Shown piece by piece: positions 15,746-23,903 of a DNA stretch of 64,000 bases; within the stretch, counting starts at the first letter, position 1; each line of letters starts with the position of its first letter. The notes beneath the pieces were generated by a model. The model was not told the DNA's origin, searched no databases, and was given only the letters and a program-made list of their open reading frames with translations. The translations under genes were made by a program, and so were the position numbers. Origin of the DNA: Solibacteraceae bacterium (GTDB taxonomy: Bacteria; Acidobacteriota; Terriglobia; Bryobacterales; Bryobacteraceae); assembly GCA_021324015.1 (NCBI GenBank), contig JAJPJX010000057.1, positions 1 through 64,000 of the forward strand, given 5' to 3'.

Positions 15746-16174
15746 ATGCCTCTGCGAACCTTTCTGCCCGTGTCTTTGTCCCTTTCCGCGCTGATGTCGG
15801 CCGGGGCTCTTCTGCTCACCACTGCCGTGCATGCCCAATCCGGGCGCGTCTTCGAGTTGCGCACCTACACCACGTACGACGGCAAGCTGGATGCGCTGAA
15901 GGCGCGCTTCCGCAACCACACCATGCGGATTTTCGAAAAGCACGGCATGACCAACGTGGGCTACTGGGTTCCGCAGGACGCGCCCCAATCCGGCAACACG
16001 TTGATCTACATCATCTCGCACGCCAGCCGCGAACAGGCCAAGAAGAACTGGGACGCGTTCCGGGCCGACCCGGAATGGCAGAAAGTACAGAAGGAATCGG
16101 AAGCCCACGGCAAGATCGTGAGCAAAGTGGAATCCGTGTTCATGGACGCCGCCGATTTTTCGCCGCTGAAGTAG
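15746..16174 (+). CDS. Secreted NIPSNAP-domain protein
   Basis: 142 aa: a signal peptide of about 32 residues (cut near HAQS) and one NIPSNAP domain (dimeric alpha-beta barrel), VFELRTYTTYDGKLDALKA, FRNHTMRIFEKHGM and TNVGYWVP. Exported NIPSNAP proteins are frequent in Acidobacteria and Planctomycetes; molecular function unknown. The ATG at 15746 is chosen because it starts the signal peptide; the frame upstream is not protein-like. TACACT at 15734-15739 is 6 nt before the ATG, so the mRNA may be leaderless. Confidence 0.85.
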   Translation: MPLRTFLPVSLSLSALMSAGALLLTTAVHAQSGRVFELRTYTTYDGKLDALKARFRNHTMRIFEKHGMTNVGYWVPQDAPQSGNTLIYIISHASREQAKKNWDAFRADPEWQKVQKESEAHGKIVSKVESVFMDAADFSPLK

Positions 16175-16197
16175 GTTCTCGCTGACCCTGCTGCGGA

Positions 16198-16671
16198 CTA
16201 GCGGGCGGCAGCGCCCGCGGGCCGCTGATAGCTGCCCGGAACCGTGCGAAACGAGATGGCCATGCGGTTCCAGCCATTGATGGCTACCACCGCCAGGGTC
16301 AGGTTGACCAATTCCTCTTCGCTGAAGCGCTGCCGCACGCGTTCAAACAACTCGTCGGGAACGTGGTTCTGCGAGATGAGCGTGAGGGCTTCGGTCCACT
16401 CCAGCGCGGCCCGCTCGCGCTCGGTATAGAAAGGTGTTTCGCGCCAGGCGGCGAGCGCATAGAGACGCTGCTCGGTTTCTCCTTCCGCGCGCGCATCCTT
16501 GGTGTGCATGTCGATGCAGTAGGCGCAGCCATTGATCTGGGAGGCGCGCAGCTTCACCAATTCCAGCAGCGGGCGCTCCAGACCGGACTGCCGCACGTGC
16601 CGCTCCAGACCGTACATGGCCGCGGCGGCGCCGGATGAGGTGTGTTTCGCAAGGTCAATTCTCGGTTGCAT
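16198..16671 (-). CDS. AhpD/carboxymuconolactone decarboxylase-family protein
   Basis: 157 aa, all-alpha CMD fold. The redox motif CxxCxxxH is present: NGCAYCIDMHTKDAR, with the upstream Glu (LLELVKLRAS) expected for the AhpD proton relay. C-terminal ELVNLTLAVVAINGWNRMAIS is typical of the YciW/AhpD branch. Most likely a peroxidase-system alkylhydroperoxidase-like enzyme; cytosolic. It is a single gene converging with NIPSNAP, with only 23 bp between stops. Confidence 0.88.
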   Translation of the reverse strand: MQPRIDLAKHTSSGAAAAMYGLERHVRQSGLERPLLELVKLRASQINGCAYCIDMHTKDARAEGETEQRLYALAAWRETPFYTERERAALEWTEALTLISQNHVPDELFERVRQRFSEEELVNLTLAVVAINGWNRMAISFRTVPGSYQRPAGAAAR

Positions 16672-16849
16672 AGCTAAGAGATGACGGCGCTCTGATTTAC
16701 GGTGCGCCGCAGGTCATCTGCCCGCCCGTGGCCTCGGTGCGGGGGCATACACGTTCGCAGTGGTTCGGGTTTGGCCGCCTGCTTGCACGATCCGGTGCGG
16801 CATGTTTTGCCCGGCTGAGTATACTAAAACGACGGGAGCAAATCGGCGA

Positions 16850-17233
16850 ATGCATAGATGGCGGGGATGGCTCATTACGGTCAGTGGTGTGTTGTGCCTG
16901 GGAATCCCGGTTTTGGCACAGACGGAAATGTACGCCAATGCCCGTTCCCTGGTGGGAAGGGTGCAGGGAGACCTCCGGCAGGCCATGAACTTCACCCCGC
17001 AGACCGGCAAAGAAGCGGCCAAGGAAAAAGAACGCTATGACAATGCCCAGCGGCATCTTTCCGATGTGGACCGGAATCTCGCCAAAGGGAAGTTCGACAA
17101 TGGCAAGCTGGATCAGGCCATCGACGACGTGAAGAACGTCGTCGATCACAATACGCTGTCGGGGCGAGACCGCGACCAGCTCACCACCGACCTGCGGGAC
17201 CTGCGCGATATGCGCTCCCGCAAGGGCCGCTGA
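16850..17233 (+). CDS. Small secreted helical protein
   Basis: 127 aa from the ATG at 16850. N-terminal signal peptide (MHRWRGWLITVSGVLCLGIP, cut near VLAQ) then a mostly alpha-helical region: MYANARSLVGRVQGDLRQA, KEAAKEKERYDNAQRHLSDV and LDQAIDDVKNVVDHN. No known domain recognised; related proteins are common in Acidobacteria. GGGAG at 16834-16838 is 11 nt before the ATG; TATACT at 16820-16825 is the likely -10. The frame extends upstream to 16760 but without a signal peptide. Confidence 0.75.
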   Translation: MHRWRGWLITVSGVLCLGIPVLAQTEMYANARSLVGRVQGDLRQAMNFTPQTGKEAAKEKERYDNAQRHLSDVDRNLAKGKFDNGKLDQAIDDVKNVVDHNTLSGRDRDQLTTDLRDLRDMRSRKGR

Positions 17234-17253
17234 AGGCCTGCCGGTCCTGCTCC

Positions 17254-18414
17254 TCAGCGCGAGAAGTTGCGCACGAAGGTGTCAGGGGGCAGGCCCCTGG
17301 AGCGGGCCTGCCGCGCCACTTCCATCGCCTCCGGGCGCGTCATTCTCCCGCCCAGGGAGATGAAATAGGTCGTGGCATCCAGGGCGAAGACCTCCGGCCG
17401 GAGATCCGGCCACTTGCGTTGAATGCGGTGGATCTCCTTCTCGGCGTCGGTTCTCCGAGAGTACGTGTACGCGATGACCCTCCAGACCGCCGGCTCGGAG
17501 GAATGAATGGCCGCGGGAGGGGCGGGTGGTTGCTCCACGGCGGGTGCGGGAGGCGGCGTCCGGTCCGGCGCGGGCGCTGCCGCGCGCGCCACCGGCGCCA
17601 CCGGCGGCGCCTGCTGCGCCGGGCGGCTCAGCCAGGCGGCTATGGCTGCTACACCGGCGAGCGCCGCGCCGTATTTCCACCAGGTGCTCGTCCGGCGCCG
17701 CGATGGCGGCGGCAGCGGGGCGGGCGCGTCCCCGGGCGGGTCCAATGCCGCCGCAATCTGGCGCAGCGTCCAACGCCCTTCCCCGGGCTGTCGCAGGCAT
17801 CCACGAATGATTTCCTGAAAAGGCTGAGGGGCCGCGCGCAGGCCTTCCTCCCGCGGCTCCCGGCTTTGCATGAGAATCTCGTAGAGGCAGAGGCCCAACG
17901 ACCGGACGTCTTCCGCCGCCGCACCCGGCACGGCGCCCGCTTGGCGTAGTGCGCCGCTCGAAATCTTCACCACGTCCGCCACGGCCACGATGTCCCGCGC
18001 CTCGATGCCGCGAAGGGCCAAACCGCGTGCGTGCAGAAACGTGAGAGCATCCAGCACGGCGCGCAACACCTCGCCCGTCTCCTGCGCGCTCAGGGGCCGT
18101 TCGTGCAGCACACTGCCAAGATCTTCATCCGGAAGTTCCGCGACGGCGTAGGCCAGGGGTGTGCCCGCGGCCTCTGTGCGGCCCACTTCGAACACGCGCA
18201 CCACGTGCGGATGCGAGACCTGCGCCGCAGCTTTCCACTGCTCGAACCGCTCTTCACCGCCCGGCTCACCGGTCAGCGCGAGCGCGATGACAGCGGGCCG
18301 GCCGGCGAACCGCGTGCGGAACCGGGTAACCCCAGCGTCGCTCGCCAGGAGTTCCTCCAAGGTGTACTTCCCGGCGATTGGCGCTTCCGCCAATCGCGCC
18401 CACAAATCCGTCAT
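17254..18414 (-). CDS. Membrane pseudokinase with periplasmic SPOR domain
   Basis: 386 aa, unusual architecture. Residues 1-225 have the protein kinase fold (HPHVVRVFEVGRT, AVAELPDEDLGSVLH, EVLRAVLDALTFLHARGLAL, RSLGLCLYEIL). The catalytic residues are gone: no VAIK lysine (AVIALAL), HRD is LRG (134-136) and DFG is SSG (152-154), and no glycine-rich loop is visible. A single TM helix (about 246-264) and a Pro/Ala-rich linker lead to a SPOR-like domain (about 306-386, VWRVIAYTYSRRTDAEKEIHR, YFISLGGRMTRPEAMEVARQA), which in other proteins binds denuded glycan strands at the division site. It is divergent from bactofilin, so a role in cell shape or division is inferred. The start at 18414 is chosen; the frame upstream is not protein-like. 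Confidence 0.8.
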   Translation of the reverse strand: MTDLWARLAEAPIAGKYTLEELLASDAGVTRFRTRFAGRPAVIALALTGEPGGEERFEQWKAAAQVSHPHVVRVFEVGRTEAAGTPLAYAVAELPDEDLGSVLHERPLSAQETGEVLRAVLDALTFLHARGLALRGIEARDIVAVADVVKISSGALRQAGAVPGAAAEDVRSLGLCLYEILMQSREPREEGLRAAPQPFQEIIRGCLRQPGEGRWTLRQIAAALDPPGDAPAPLPPPSRRRTSTWWKYGAALAGVAAIAAWLSRPAQQAPPVAPVARAAAPAPDRTPPPAPAVEQPPAPPAAIHSSEPAVWRVIAYTYSRRTDAEKEIHRIQRKWPDLRPEVFALDATTYFISLGGRMTRPEAMEVARQARSRGLPPDTFVRNFSR

Positions 18415-18578
18415 CCCTGTGCCTCGTTCCCGGTGAGAGGTGCTGCTGCACGTTGGGGACCGCGCGCCGGCCGTTGATTCCCCAACCCTCTTCCGGCATG
18501 CGCGCAAAAATTACCAGCCGCGGCTGCGCAAAAGTTGCCCGCGCCGCGGCCAACTGGCTTGCTTTCATCACCTCTGAT

Positions 18579-18616
18579 CTGGTCATCCAGATGCATGCAA
18601 GCGGACACATGACCAG
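18579..18616. promoter_or_regulatory. Inverted repeat in the bactofilin leader region
   Basis: CTGGTCAT (18579-18586) and ATGACCAG (18609-18616), perfect 8-bp arms, 22-nt spacer. It ends 7 nt before the AGGAGG of the bactofilin gene, so it could be a leader hairpin or an operator for the divergent pair. Confidence 0.5.
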
Positions 18617-18633
18617 TTTCCCAGGAGGACGAT

Positions 18634-19131
18634 TTGTGGAATAAGCGCAGTTCCGAAGGGGGTCTTCTGGAAGAGACCCCGCGTGTGCAACCCGGACCAT
18701 CGTTCCAGCCCGCGCCAGTGCCCCCCAGGCCCGAGCCCGCGCCTGCCCGGACCGAACCCGTCCGCGAGGTGGCCGTGATCGGCGCGTCCATGAAGATTAC
18801 CGGCCAGATTTTCAGCGAGGAAGCCCTGCACGTGGATGGGGAGGTGGAGGGTACCCTGTCACTCGGCCACTCCCTCACGGTCGGCCAGAACGGTAAGATA
18901 CGCGCCAATATCAAGGCGCGCAATGTCACGATCTTCGGTTCCGTGAAGGGCAATGTGGAAGTAGCTGAAAAAATCGCCATTCGTGAAAAGGGCAGCCTGA
19001 TCGGAGATATCCGCACCGCCGGCATCATGATCGATGACGGCGCTTACTTCAAAGGCAGCATCGACATCATCCGTTCCGAGGGACCCAAGAACGGAGCCGC
19101 GCCTCAGGCCGCGGTCAAATCCCCGGCATAG
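18634..19131 (+). CDS. Bactofilin
   Basis: 165 aa. Core bactofilin (DUF583) right-handed beta-helix at about 48-150: IGASMKITGQIFSEEALHVD, GEVEGTLSLGHSLTVGQNG, VTIFGSVKGNVEVAEKIAI, REKGSLIGDIRTAGIMIDDG. Pro-rich N-terminal and short C-terminal tails flank it, as expected. Bactofilins polymerise without nucleotide and scaffold cell-wall enzymes. The start is TTG at 18634, supported by AGGAGG at 18623-18628. The gene is divergent from the pseudokinase-SPOR gene, which may mark a shared envelope function. Confidence 0.95.
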   Translation: MWNKRSSEGGLLEETPRVQPGPSFQPAPVPPRPEPAPARTEPVREVAVIGASMKITGQIFSEEALHVDGEVEGTLSLGHSLTVGQNGKIRANIKARNVTIFGSVKGNVEVAEKIAIREKGSLIGDIRTAGIMIDDGAYFKGSIDIIRSEGPKNGAAPQAAVKSPA

Positions 19132-19180
19132 CGGCAGCGTTTTACGGCGCAGCGGCGGACCGGTCGTAAAATGAAGGCGC

Positions 19181-20044
19181 ATGTACGCCACGAGATCCTT
19201 GCTTCTGGTCCTCCCGATCGCGGTTTGTGCCGCCGCTCCGGGCGCCGCCTCCAAGCCCGAGCAGTGCCGTCAAATGCTCGACCAGGCCTTGCAGGAGAAA
19301 AATCCGGATACGCGTAAACAGGCCGTCATCGCGCTGAGCCTGGCGGCCTCCACCGAACCTTTCCTCTCGCTGCTGGAATCCATGCTGCAGGACAAAGATG
19401 TAGAGGTTCGGCTCGCCGTAATTTCCAGCCTGGTGGATCTGCGCAGCCGGCGCACGCGGGCCGCCCTCGAAAAAGCCCAGCATGACGACGTTCCCGAAGT
19501 GAGTTTTGCCGCCACGAAGGCGCTCTGGGGGCTGCATGATCCGGCCGGCAAGCAGGCTCTGCTATCGATCCTCGCGGGAGATACCAAGGCTTCCTCCAGC
19601 TTTCTCACGGCGCACATGCGCGAGGGCCTGCGCATGATGCACACCCCCAAGACTTTGTTTCTTTTCGCCTTTGCGCAAGGCATCGGCTTCGTCCCGCTGC
19701 CGGGTCTGGGAGAAGGGATCTCCTCCATGCAGGGCCTGCTTGCCGACCCGGGTGTCTCGGGGCGCGCGACGGCCGCCTTGCTCCTCGGCCGCCAGAGGGA
19801 CCCGGAAACCACGACAGCTTTGCGGGACGCCCTCGGGGACAAAGACTGGTCCGTGCGTGCCGCTGCCATCCACTCCCTGGCGCTCCAAAACAACCCGGCG
19901 TTTCAAGCGGACTTCGCCTCACTCCTGGATGACAAGAAAGAAGCTGTGCGCCTCCGCGCCGCCTCCGGCTATCTGCGTCTCGAAGCGATCAAAAGCCGGT
20001 CCGCTCACAGATCCGGCAGACGCTCCGCCGCAGCCCGGAAGTAG
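19181..20044 (+). CDS. Secreted HEAT-repeat protein
   Basis: 287 aa with a signal peptide (RSLLLVLPIAVCAAAPGAAS). HEAT/PBS-lyase-like repeats follow: NPDTRKQAVIALSLAAS, DKDVEVRLAVISSLVDLRSR, DVPEVSFAATKALWGLHD, and near the C-terminus DKDWSVRAAAIHSLAL and KEAVRLRAASGYLRLEA. A hydrophobic segment at about 160-180 (TLFLFAFAQGIGFVPLPGLG) interrupts the repeats and may be a membrane or hydrophobic contact segment. Protein-protein scaffold; partner unknown. TAAAAT 8 nt before the ATG and no SD. Probably not co-transcribed with bactofilin (49-bp gap). Confidence 0.8.
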   Translation: MYATRSLLLVLPIAVCAAAPGAASKPEQCRQMLDQALQEKNPDTRKQAVIALSLAASTEPFLSLLESMLQDKDVEVRLAVISSLVDLRSRRTRAALEKAQHDDVPEVSFAATKALWGLHDPAGKQALLSILAGDTKASSSFLTAHMREGLRMMHTPKTLFLFAFAQGIGFVPLPGLGEGISSMQGLLADPGVSGRATAALLLGRQRDPETTTALRDALGDKDWSVRAAAIHSLALQNNPAFQADFASLLDDKKEAVRLRAASGYLRLEAIKSRSAHRSGRRSAAARK

Positions 20045-20080
20045 CCGGCGCTTCCCTCCGTTCCTGGTAGTCTCGACAGT

Positions 20081-20908
20081 ATGCACACTGCCAACCCGGA
20101 TGCCGTTGCCATCGTGACTGGGGGCGCTTCGGGCATCGGGCGGGCGCTCTGCCAGGAACTGGCAACCCGCGGAGCCCATGCGGTGGTGGCCGACATCAAC
20201 CTTGCGGGCGCGCGGGAAGTGGCTGCCGCCATCGCGGCCGGCGGCGCACGGGCCTCCGCCGCACCCTTGGATGTCGCGGATGCTTCCGGGGTGTCCCGCC
20301 TGATCGAGGAGACCATCGCGGCGCACGGCCGCCTGGATTACATGTTCAACAACGCCGGGGTGGGCGTTGGCGGCGAAGTGCGCGACCTGACGCTGGAGCA
20401 CTGGCGCCGCGCCATCGAGACCAACCTCTGGGGCGTAATCCATGGCACTTATGCCGCGTACCCAGCCATGCTGCGCCAGGGCTTCGGACATATCGTGAAC
20501 ATCGCCTCCCTCGCCGGGCTGATCGGCGCGCCGGGTTTGGCGCCCTACGCGGTCACCAAAAGCGGAGTGGTGGCCCTGTCGCTGGCACTGCGGGCGGAGG
20601 CTCGCGATCTCGGGGTGCGTGTCAGCGTGGCCTGCCCGGGCTTCGTGGACACAGCCATCTTCGAGCACGCCATCGGCGTGCAGGTGGATCGCGACGAGTT
20701 TCTGGCTGGATTACCCTTCGGCCTGGTGTCTGCCGGAGAGGCGGCGCGGCGGATCCTGCGCGGGGTGGCGCACAACCGTTCGCTCATCGTCTTCCCGACT
20801 TACGCGCGGTGCCTCTGGTGGCTCACCCGCCTGCACCCCTCCGCCTTGACCCCCCTCCAGTTGCGCAGCATCCGCCGCCTGCGCGCCGCTCTTGCAGGTG
20901 AGCGTTGA
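20081..20908 (+). CDS. Short-chain dehydrogenase/reductase
   Basis: 275 aa classical SDR. NAD(P)-binding TGGASGIG (13-20), NNAG at 90-93, catalytic Ser143 in IASLAG, Tyr156 and Lys160 in YAVTKSG. The acidic ADIN near residue 37 favours NAD(H) (inference). The C-terminal extension (about 230-275) is basic. Substrate unknown. TAGTCT lies 7 nt before the ATG and no SD is visible, so a leaderless message is possible. It is followed by about 220 bp without a convincing gene. Confidence 0.9.
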   Translation: MHTANPDAVAIVTGGASGIGRALCQELATRGAHAVVADINLAGAREVAAAIAAGGARASAAPLDVADASGVSRLIEETIAAHGRLDYMFNNAGVGVGGEVRDLTLEHWRRAIETNLWGVIHGTYAAYPAMLRQGFGHIVNIASLAGLIGAPGLAPYAVTKSGVVALSLALRAEARDLGVRVSVACPGFVDTAIFEHAIGVQVDRDEFLAGLPFGLVSAGEAARRILRGVAHNRSLIVFPTYARCLWWLTRLHPSALTPLQLRSIRRLRAALAGER

Positions 20909-21127
20909 GGGCTCCGACGGAAGCGAAATGACCGACGTACGCCCTCGGAGACGGAGATCCGACGAGCCTGGCGCGCTGAAAATCGCGGGGGCGGAACAGA
21001 TCCGAGGCCGCAATCACCGCCATGCCCATGGGCCTATATTCGTAAGTCCCGCGAGCCCACGCCAGATTCCCGTCGATCCACAGTTCGAATCCCATCCCTT
21101 ACGATGGTAAACCCGGGCGGTGGTTGT

Positions 21128-21529
21128 TCAGGTCCAGGCGGGCGTCAGGATGCCGGGCGGCGCGGGAATCCTGGCATGGTGTGCGTACGCCTGCTGGGCC
21201 ACGCGGCTGAGTTCCTCCCGGCTGAAGGGTTTGGCCAGCACGTCGTATCCCCCCAGGTTCAGGACCTCGGCCCAAAGGCAGTCGTCGGCCTGGCGGGAAG
21301 CCACGATCAGCAGCGGCGGGCAGGACATTTCCGCCAGCGCAGTCAAAAGGTGTTTCCAATCGCCGTCCGGGAGCTCCTTCTCAGCGATCACCAGCCGCGC
21401 CGGACGATGCCGCAAAAGGGCCAACCCTTCGCGGGCAGTACTGACGCCCAACACCGGGATTTCTTGGTCCCGTAAAGCGTTCTGAATGAAGATGTGATCT
21501 TCCTGGACAGGACTGATCACCAGGAGCAT
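21128..21529 (-). CDS. Receiver-domain protein with altered phosphoacceptor
   Basis: 133 aa from the ATG at 21529, which has GGAGG 9 nt upstream; the longer frame to a TTG at 21607 is not domain-like. Single CheY-like fold, MLLVISPVQEDHIFIQNALR, RLVIAEKELPDGDWKHLLTA, PLLIVASRQADD, LAKPFSREEL. At the position of the phosphorylated Asp (LLD before LPD in typical receivers) there is Glu (IAE), and the acidic pocket reads PVQED. Lys of the KPF motif is kept. It may work without phosphorylation or as a scaffold, as atypical receivers do. No output domain or kinase nearby. Confidence 0.75.
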   Translation of the reverse strand: MLLVISPVQEDHIFIQNALRDQEIPVLGVSTAREGLALLRHRPARLVIAEKELPDGDWKHLLTALAEMSCPPLLIVASRQADDCLWAEVLNLGGYDVLAKPFSREELSRVAQQAYAHHARIPAPPGILTPAWT

Positions 21530-21663
21530 TGGCCGCTTCCTCCGGTCTGGGCCCCGGAGCGCGAAGCAGGTTCGCGCGACCGGGCGGTTGTGGTTTCGCT
21601 TCGCCAACCTACTGGCTCCGCGAAAAATGTGGTCTCTTCCAGTTTACCCTAATTTCCGCAGTT

Positions 21664-23484
21664 TCAGAATCGCTTATCTGAATAGGCTTCGGGACGGCGG
21701 TAGAAGCCGCCACCCACCGAGCGCATGATCTTGCCCCAGAGAGCCTGACCCAGCTCCGGCAGGTCCGCATTGTGAACGGGCACCACCTGTATGTGGAGTC
21801 CCGCCATTTCGTCGGTGCTGTCCGGTCCCCAGCGGACCCGCTTGGGTGGGTGGTTCGGATTGCGCACATTGGCCGTCGAATTGTCGTAGGTAAACTCCAT
21901 CTCGAACCGGGTCCCGGCCGGGAAGCGTATCGGGGCGGCATAGTGATATTGATCCTGCCAGTTGAAGTCCCAGTCCCGGATCCAGATGAGCCACACCTTG
22001 CGCCCATCCGGAAGGACGGCCCATCCCTTCATGTCCTTGCAGATATAATGCGCGTGCGGAATGATGCCGATGGCTTCCACATCCACCGGCGTGGTGAAGT
22101 GATCGCGCACCTTGTAGGATGCGTCCCCGGCCGGGATGTCGATGGCCCGGGAAACCAGGGCGATATCCACGACATGCTTCTGCGGTGGCTGGGCGGTGAA
22201 ATAGAGCGCAAGTTCCGACTGGTCGAGGCCCGGTTTCCCGATCGGATGATAGTGAATCTGGAAGACCAGGTCTGTTCCGCGGCGCACGGGGATGGAGATG
22301 CCCGCCGGCATGTGGATGGGCGAGGAACCGGGCGTCCACCCGCCCAGGGCGCCCGAAGGCAGAAATCCGGGGGTACCGAAGCAGGGGTACTGTTCGCCCC
22401 GGCGGCGCGCCAGTCCCGAGCGATCCAGCAGAAACAGCGCATGATGAACCAGCGTGCGGTCGCCGGCACGAAATTCTGCGGCCTGCACGTATCGGTCCGC
22501 GTTCAAGCCCATGGGCACCACAAAGCACTCGTAGCGGTCCGGACCGTCTGCGCTGACCGCAAACGGCTTTGGCATCCGCAGGACCAGGTCTGGTTTTCCC
22601 ATTCGCCAGCCCTGGGGAAATTCCGGCGGCGGCGGAAGGTCCCTCGGATTTCCCTCCGGAGCGCCGGCCTCGGCCCAACGGCGAATCCGCTGGATTTCCG
22701 CCTCTGTCAGCCGGCGTTCTCCTTGAAAATGGCCGTATCCCGCCGCCGGCAGCCAGGGGGGCATGTAGCGGCTGGCCGTGACCCGGGTAATCAGAGAGGC
22801 GCGCCTGGCGGCATCCTGATAGGTGAGCAGCGGAAAGGGAGCCACCTCGCCGGGACGATGGCACCCGGCACAATTCCGGAACAGGATGGGAGCGATGTCG
22901 CGGGTGAAAGTGACCTCCGCCGGGCGAGGGGTCAGTTCGAAGGGAATGGCACAGCCCAGCGCGCGAGTCTCCGGTTCGGTTACGGGCTTGCCGGCGAGGA
23001 TCTGCTCCAGGGCCGCCCTGAGGTCCTGCCGATGAGCCGCCGGGCGTGTTTTCCCGAAGTCCACATAGCGGTCATCCACCCTCCCGCGGTACAGCAGGCG
23101 ACCCTCCGGCGAAACGACGGCGACCTCGAGGGTCACCTTCACTCCCAACGCGCGCGCCAGCGTTTGTTTCGGGTCGAGCAGCGTGGGAAACGGATAGCCA
23201 AACTCGCGCACGTGGCGGCGCACCTCAGGCGCGCTCACCGCGGGGTCCGAATGGACGGCTAGAAACGCGACGCCCCGGGGGGCGTACTCGGCGTGCAGCC
23301 GCGCCAATTCCGGGGCGTAGGCCTTGGAGATGGGGCAGTCCGTGGCGATGAAGGCAAACACGGCCGCCTTCGAGCGCCGCACCTCGGCGGAGGTGTGGCG
23401 CACGCCGGCGGTATCCGGAAGGTTGAACGTCGCGGAAAGTAGGGGCCAGAGCGCTGCCGCCGCGAGAAACCACCAGACAGGCAT
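21664..23484 (-). CDS. Redoxin / haem-c-like / copper monooxygenase-like fusion
   Basis: 606 aa, exported (signal peptide within the first 20 residues). Residues 35-175 are a peroxiredoxin-like thioredoxin fold (AFIATDCPISKAYAPEL, single Cys50). About 190-275 is a cytochrome-c-like segment with one CxxCH (NCAGCHRPG, 205-209) and a possible axial Met241. About 290-595 resembles ascorbate-dependent Cu type II monooxygenases (PHM/DBM): LVHHALF (347-348), FQIHYHP (411, 413), HAHYICKDM (477, 479, Met485), the pattern of CuA and CuB ligands. Similar fusions occur in Solibacter-type genomes annotated as redoxin or monooxygenase proteins. Substrate unknown; the haem domain could feed electrons to the copper site (inference). 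Confidence 0.8.
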   Translation of the reverse strand: MPVWWFLAAAALWPLLSATFNLPDTAGVRHTSAEVRRSKAAVFAFIATDCPISKAYAPELARLHAEYAPRGVAFLAVHSDPAVSAPEVRRHVREFGYPFPTLLDPKQTLARALGVKVTLEVAVVSPEGRLLYRGRVDDRYVDFGKTRPAAHRQDLRAALEQILAGKPVTEPETRALGCAIPFELTPRPAEVTFTRDIAPILFRNCAGCHRPGEVAPFPLLTYQDAARRASLITRVTASRYMPPWLPAAGYGHFQGERRLTEAEIQRIRRWAEAGAPEGNPRDLPPPPEFPQGWRMGKPDLVLRMPKPFAVSADGPDRYECFVVPMGLNADRYVQAAEFRAGDRTLVHHALFLLDRSGLARRRGEQYPCFGTPGFLPSGALGGWTPGSSPIHMPAGISIPVRRGTDLVFQIHYHPIGKPGLDQSELALYFTAQPPQKHVVDIALVSRAIDIPAGDASYKVRDHFTTPVDVEAIGIIPHAHYICKDMKGWAVLPDGRKVWLIWIRDWDFNWQDQYHYAAPIRFPAGTRFEMEFTYDNSTANVRNPNHPPKRVRWGPDSTDEMAGLHIQVVPVHNADLPELGQALWGKIMRSVGGGFYRRPEAYSDKRF

Positions 23485-23519
23485 CCTGCTCTCATCATCT
23501 CAGAATCGGGCCTTGGACC

Positions 23520-23903
23520 TCACACCAGGCTATACAGAAGCACCCCGAGGACGATCAACGTGATCACCACGTAGACGCGGTCCCCTTCCCTGGCGAATGC
23601 CCACACCGAAAAGGCCACCCGCGCCATCGGTGTGGCGATCAGAACCAGCAGTCCGGCCTGGATCAGGCTGCGGCCGCGCAGCGAATGCAGGCCGTGCAAC
23701 ACTCCGGATACAGACCGGTATTCGGCGGGCTCACCGTGGAAGACCTGGAAGGACACCCGGGCGCCCCCGTGACGCCACAGATACAAAACGCCACCCGTCA
23801 CCACCAGGAACGCGGCCATCGAAACTCCGAGGCGCAACAGGTTACCGATGATATTCTCCACCCGGGTATCGTCCCACCGCTGTTTTGAGGGCGTCATCTT
23901 CAA
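23520..23903 (-). CDS. DUF1634 membrane protein
   Basis: 127 aa with three hydrophobic segments (about 29-47, 80-98, 108-127) and the DUF1634 opening RVENIIGNLLRLGVSMAAFLV. It overlaps the TauE-type gene by 4 bp (23900-23903). DUF1634 genes are usually found next to TauE/SafE exporters and are thought to work with them, but the function is unproven. Confidence 0.85.
   Translation of the reverse strand: MKMTPSKQRWDDTRVENIIGNLLRLGVSMAAFLVVTGGVLYLWRHGGARVSFQVFHGEPAEYRSVSGVLHGLHSLRGRSLIQAGLLVLIATPMARVAFSVWAFAREGDRVYVVITLIVLGVLLYSLV

Noticed and set aside
18415-18507. N-terminal extension of the pseudokinase frame
   Set aside because: Extra residues are low-complexity and follow no signal; ATG 18414 fits the kinase fold start.
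20823-21095. 90-codon minus-strand frame overlapping the SDR 3' end
   Set aside because: No SD, no recognisable domain, and it overlaps the SDR coding end; treated as a chance frame.
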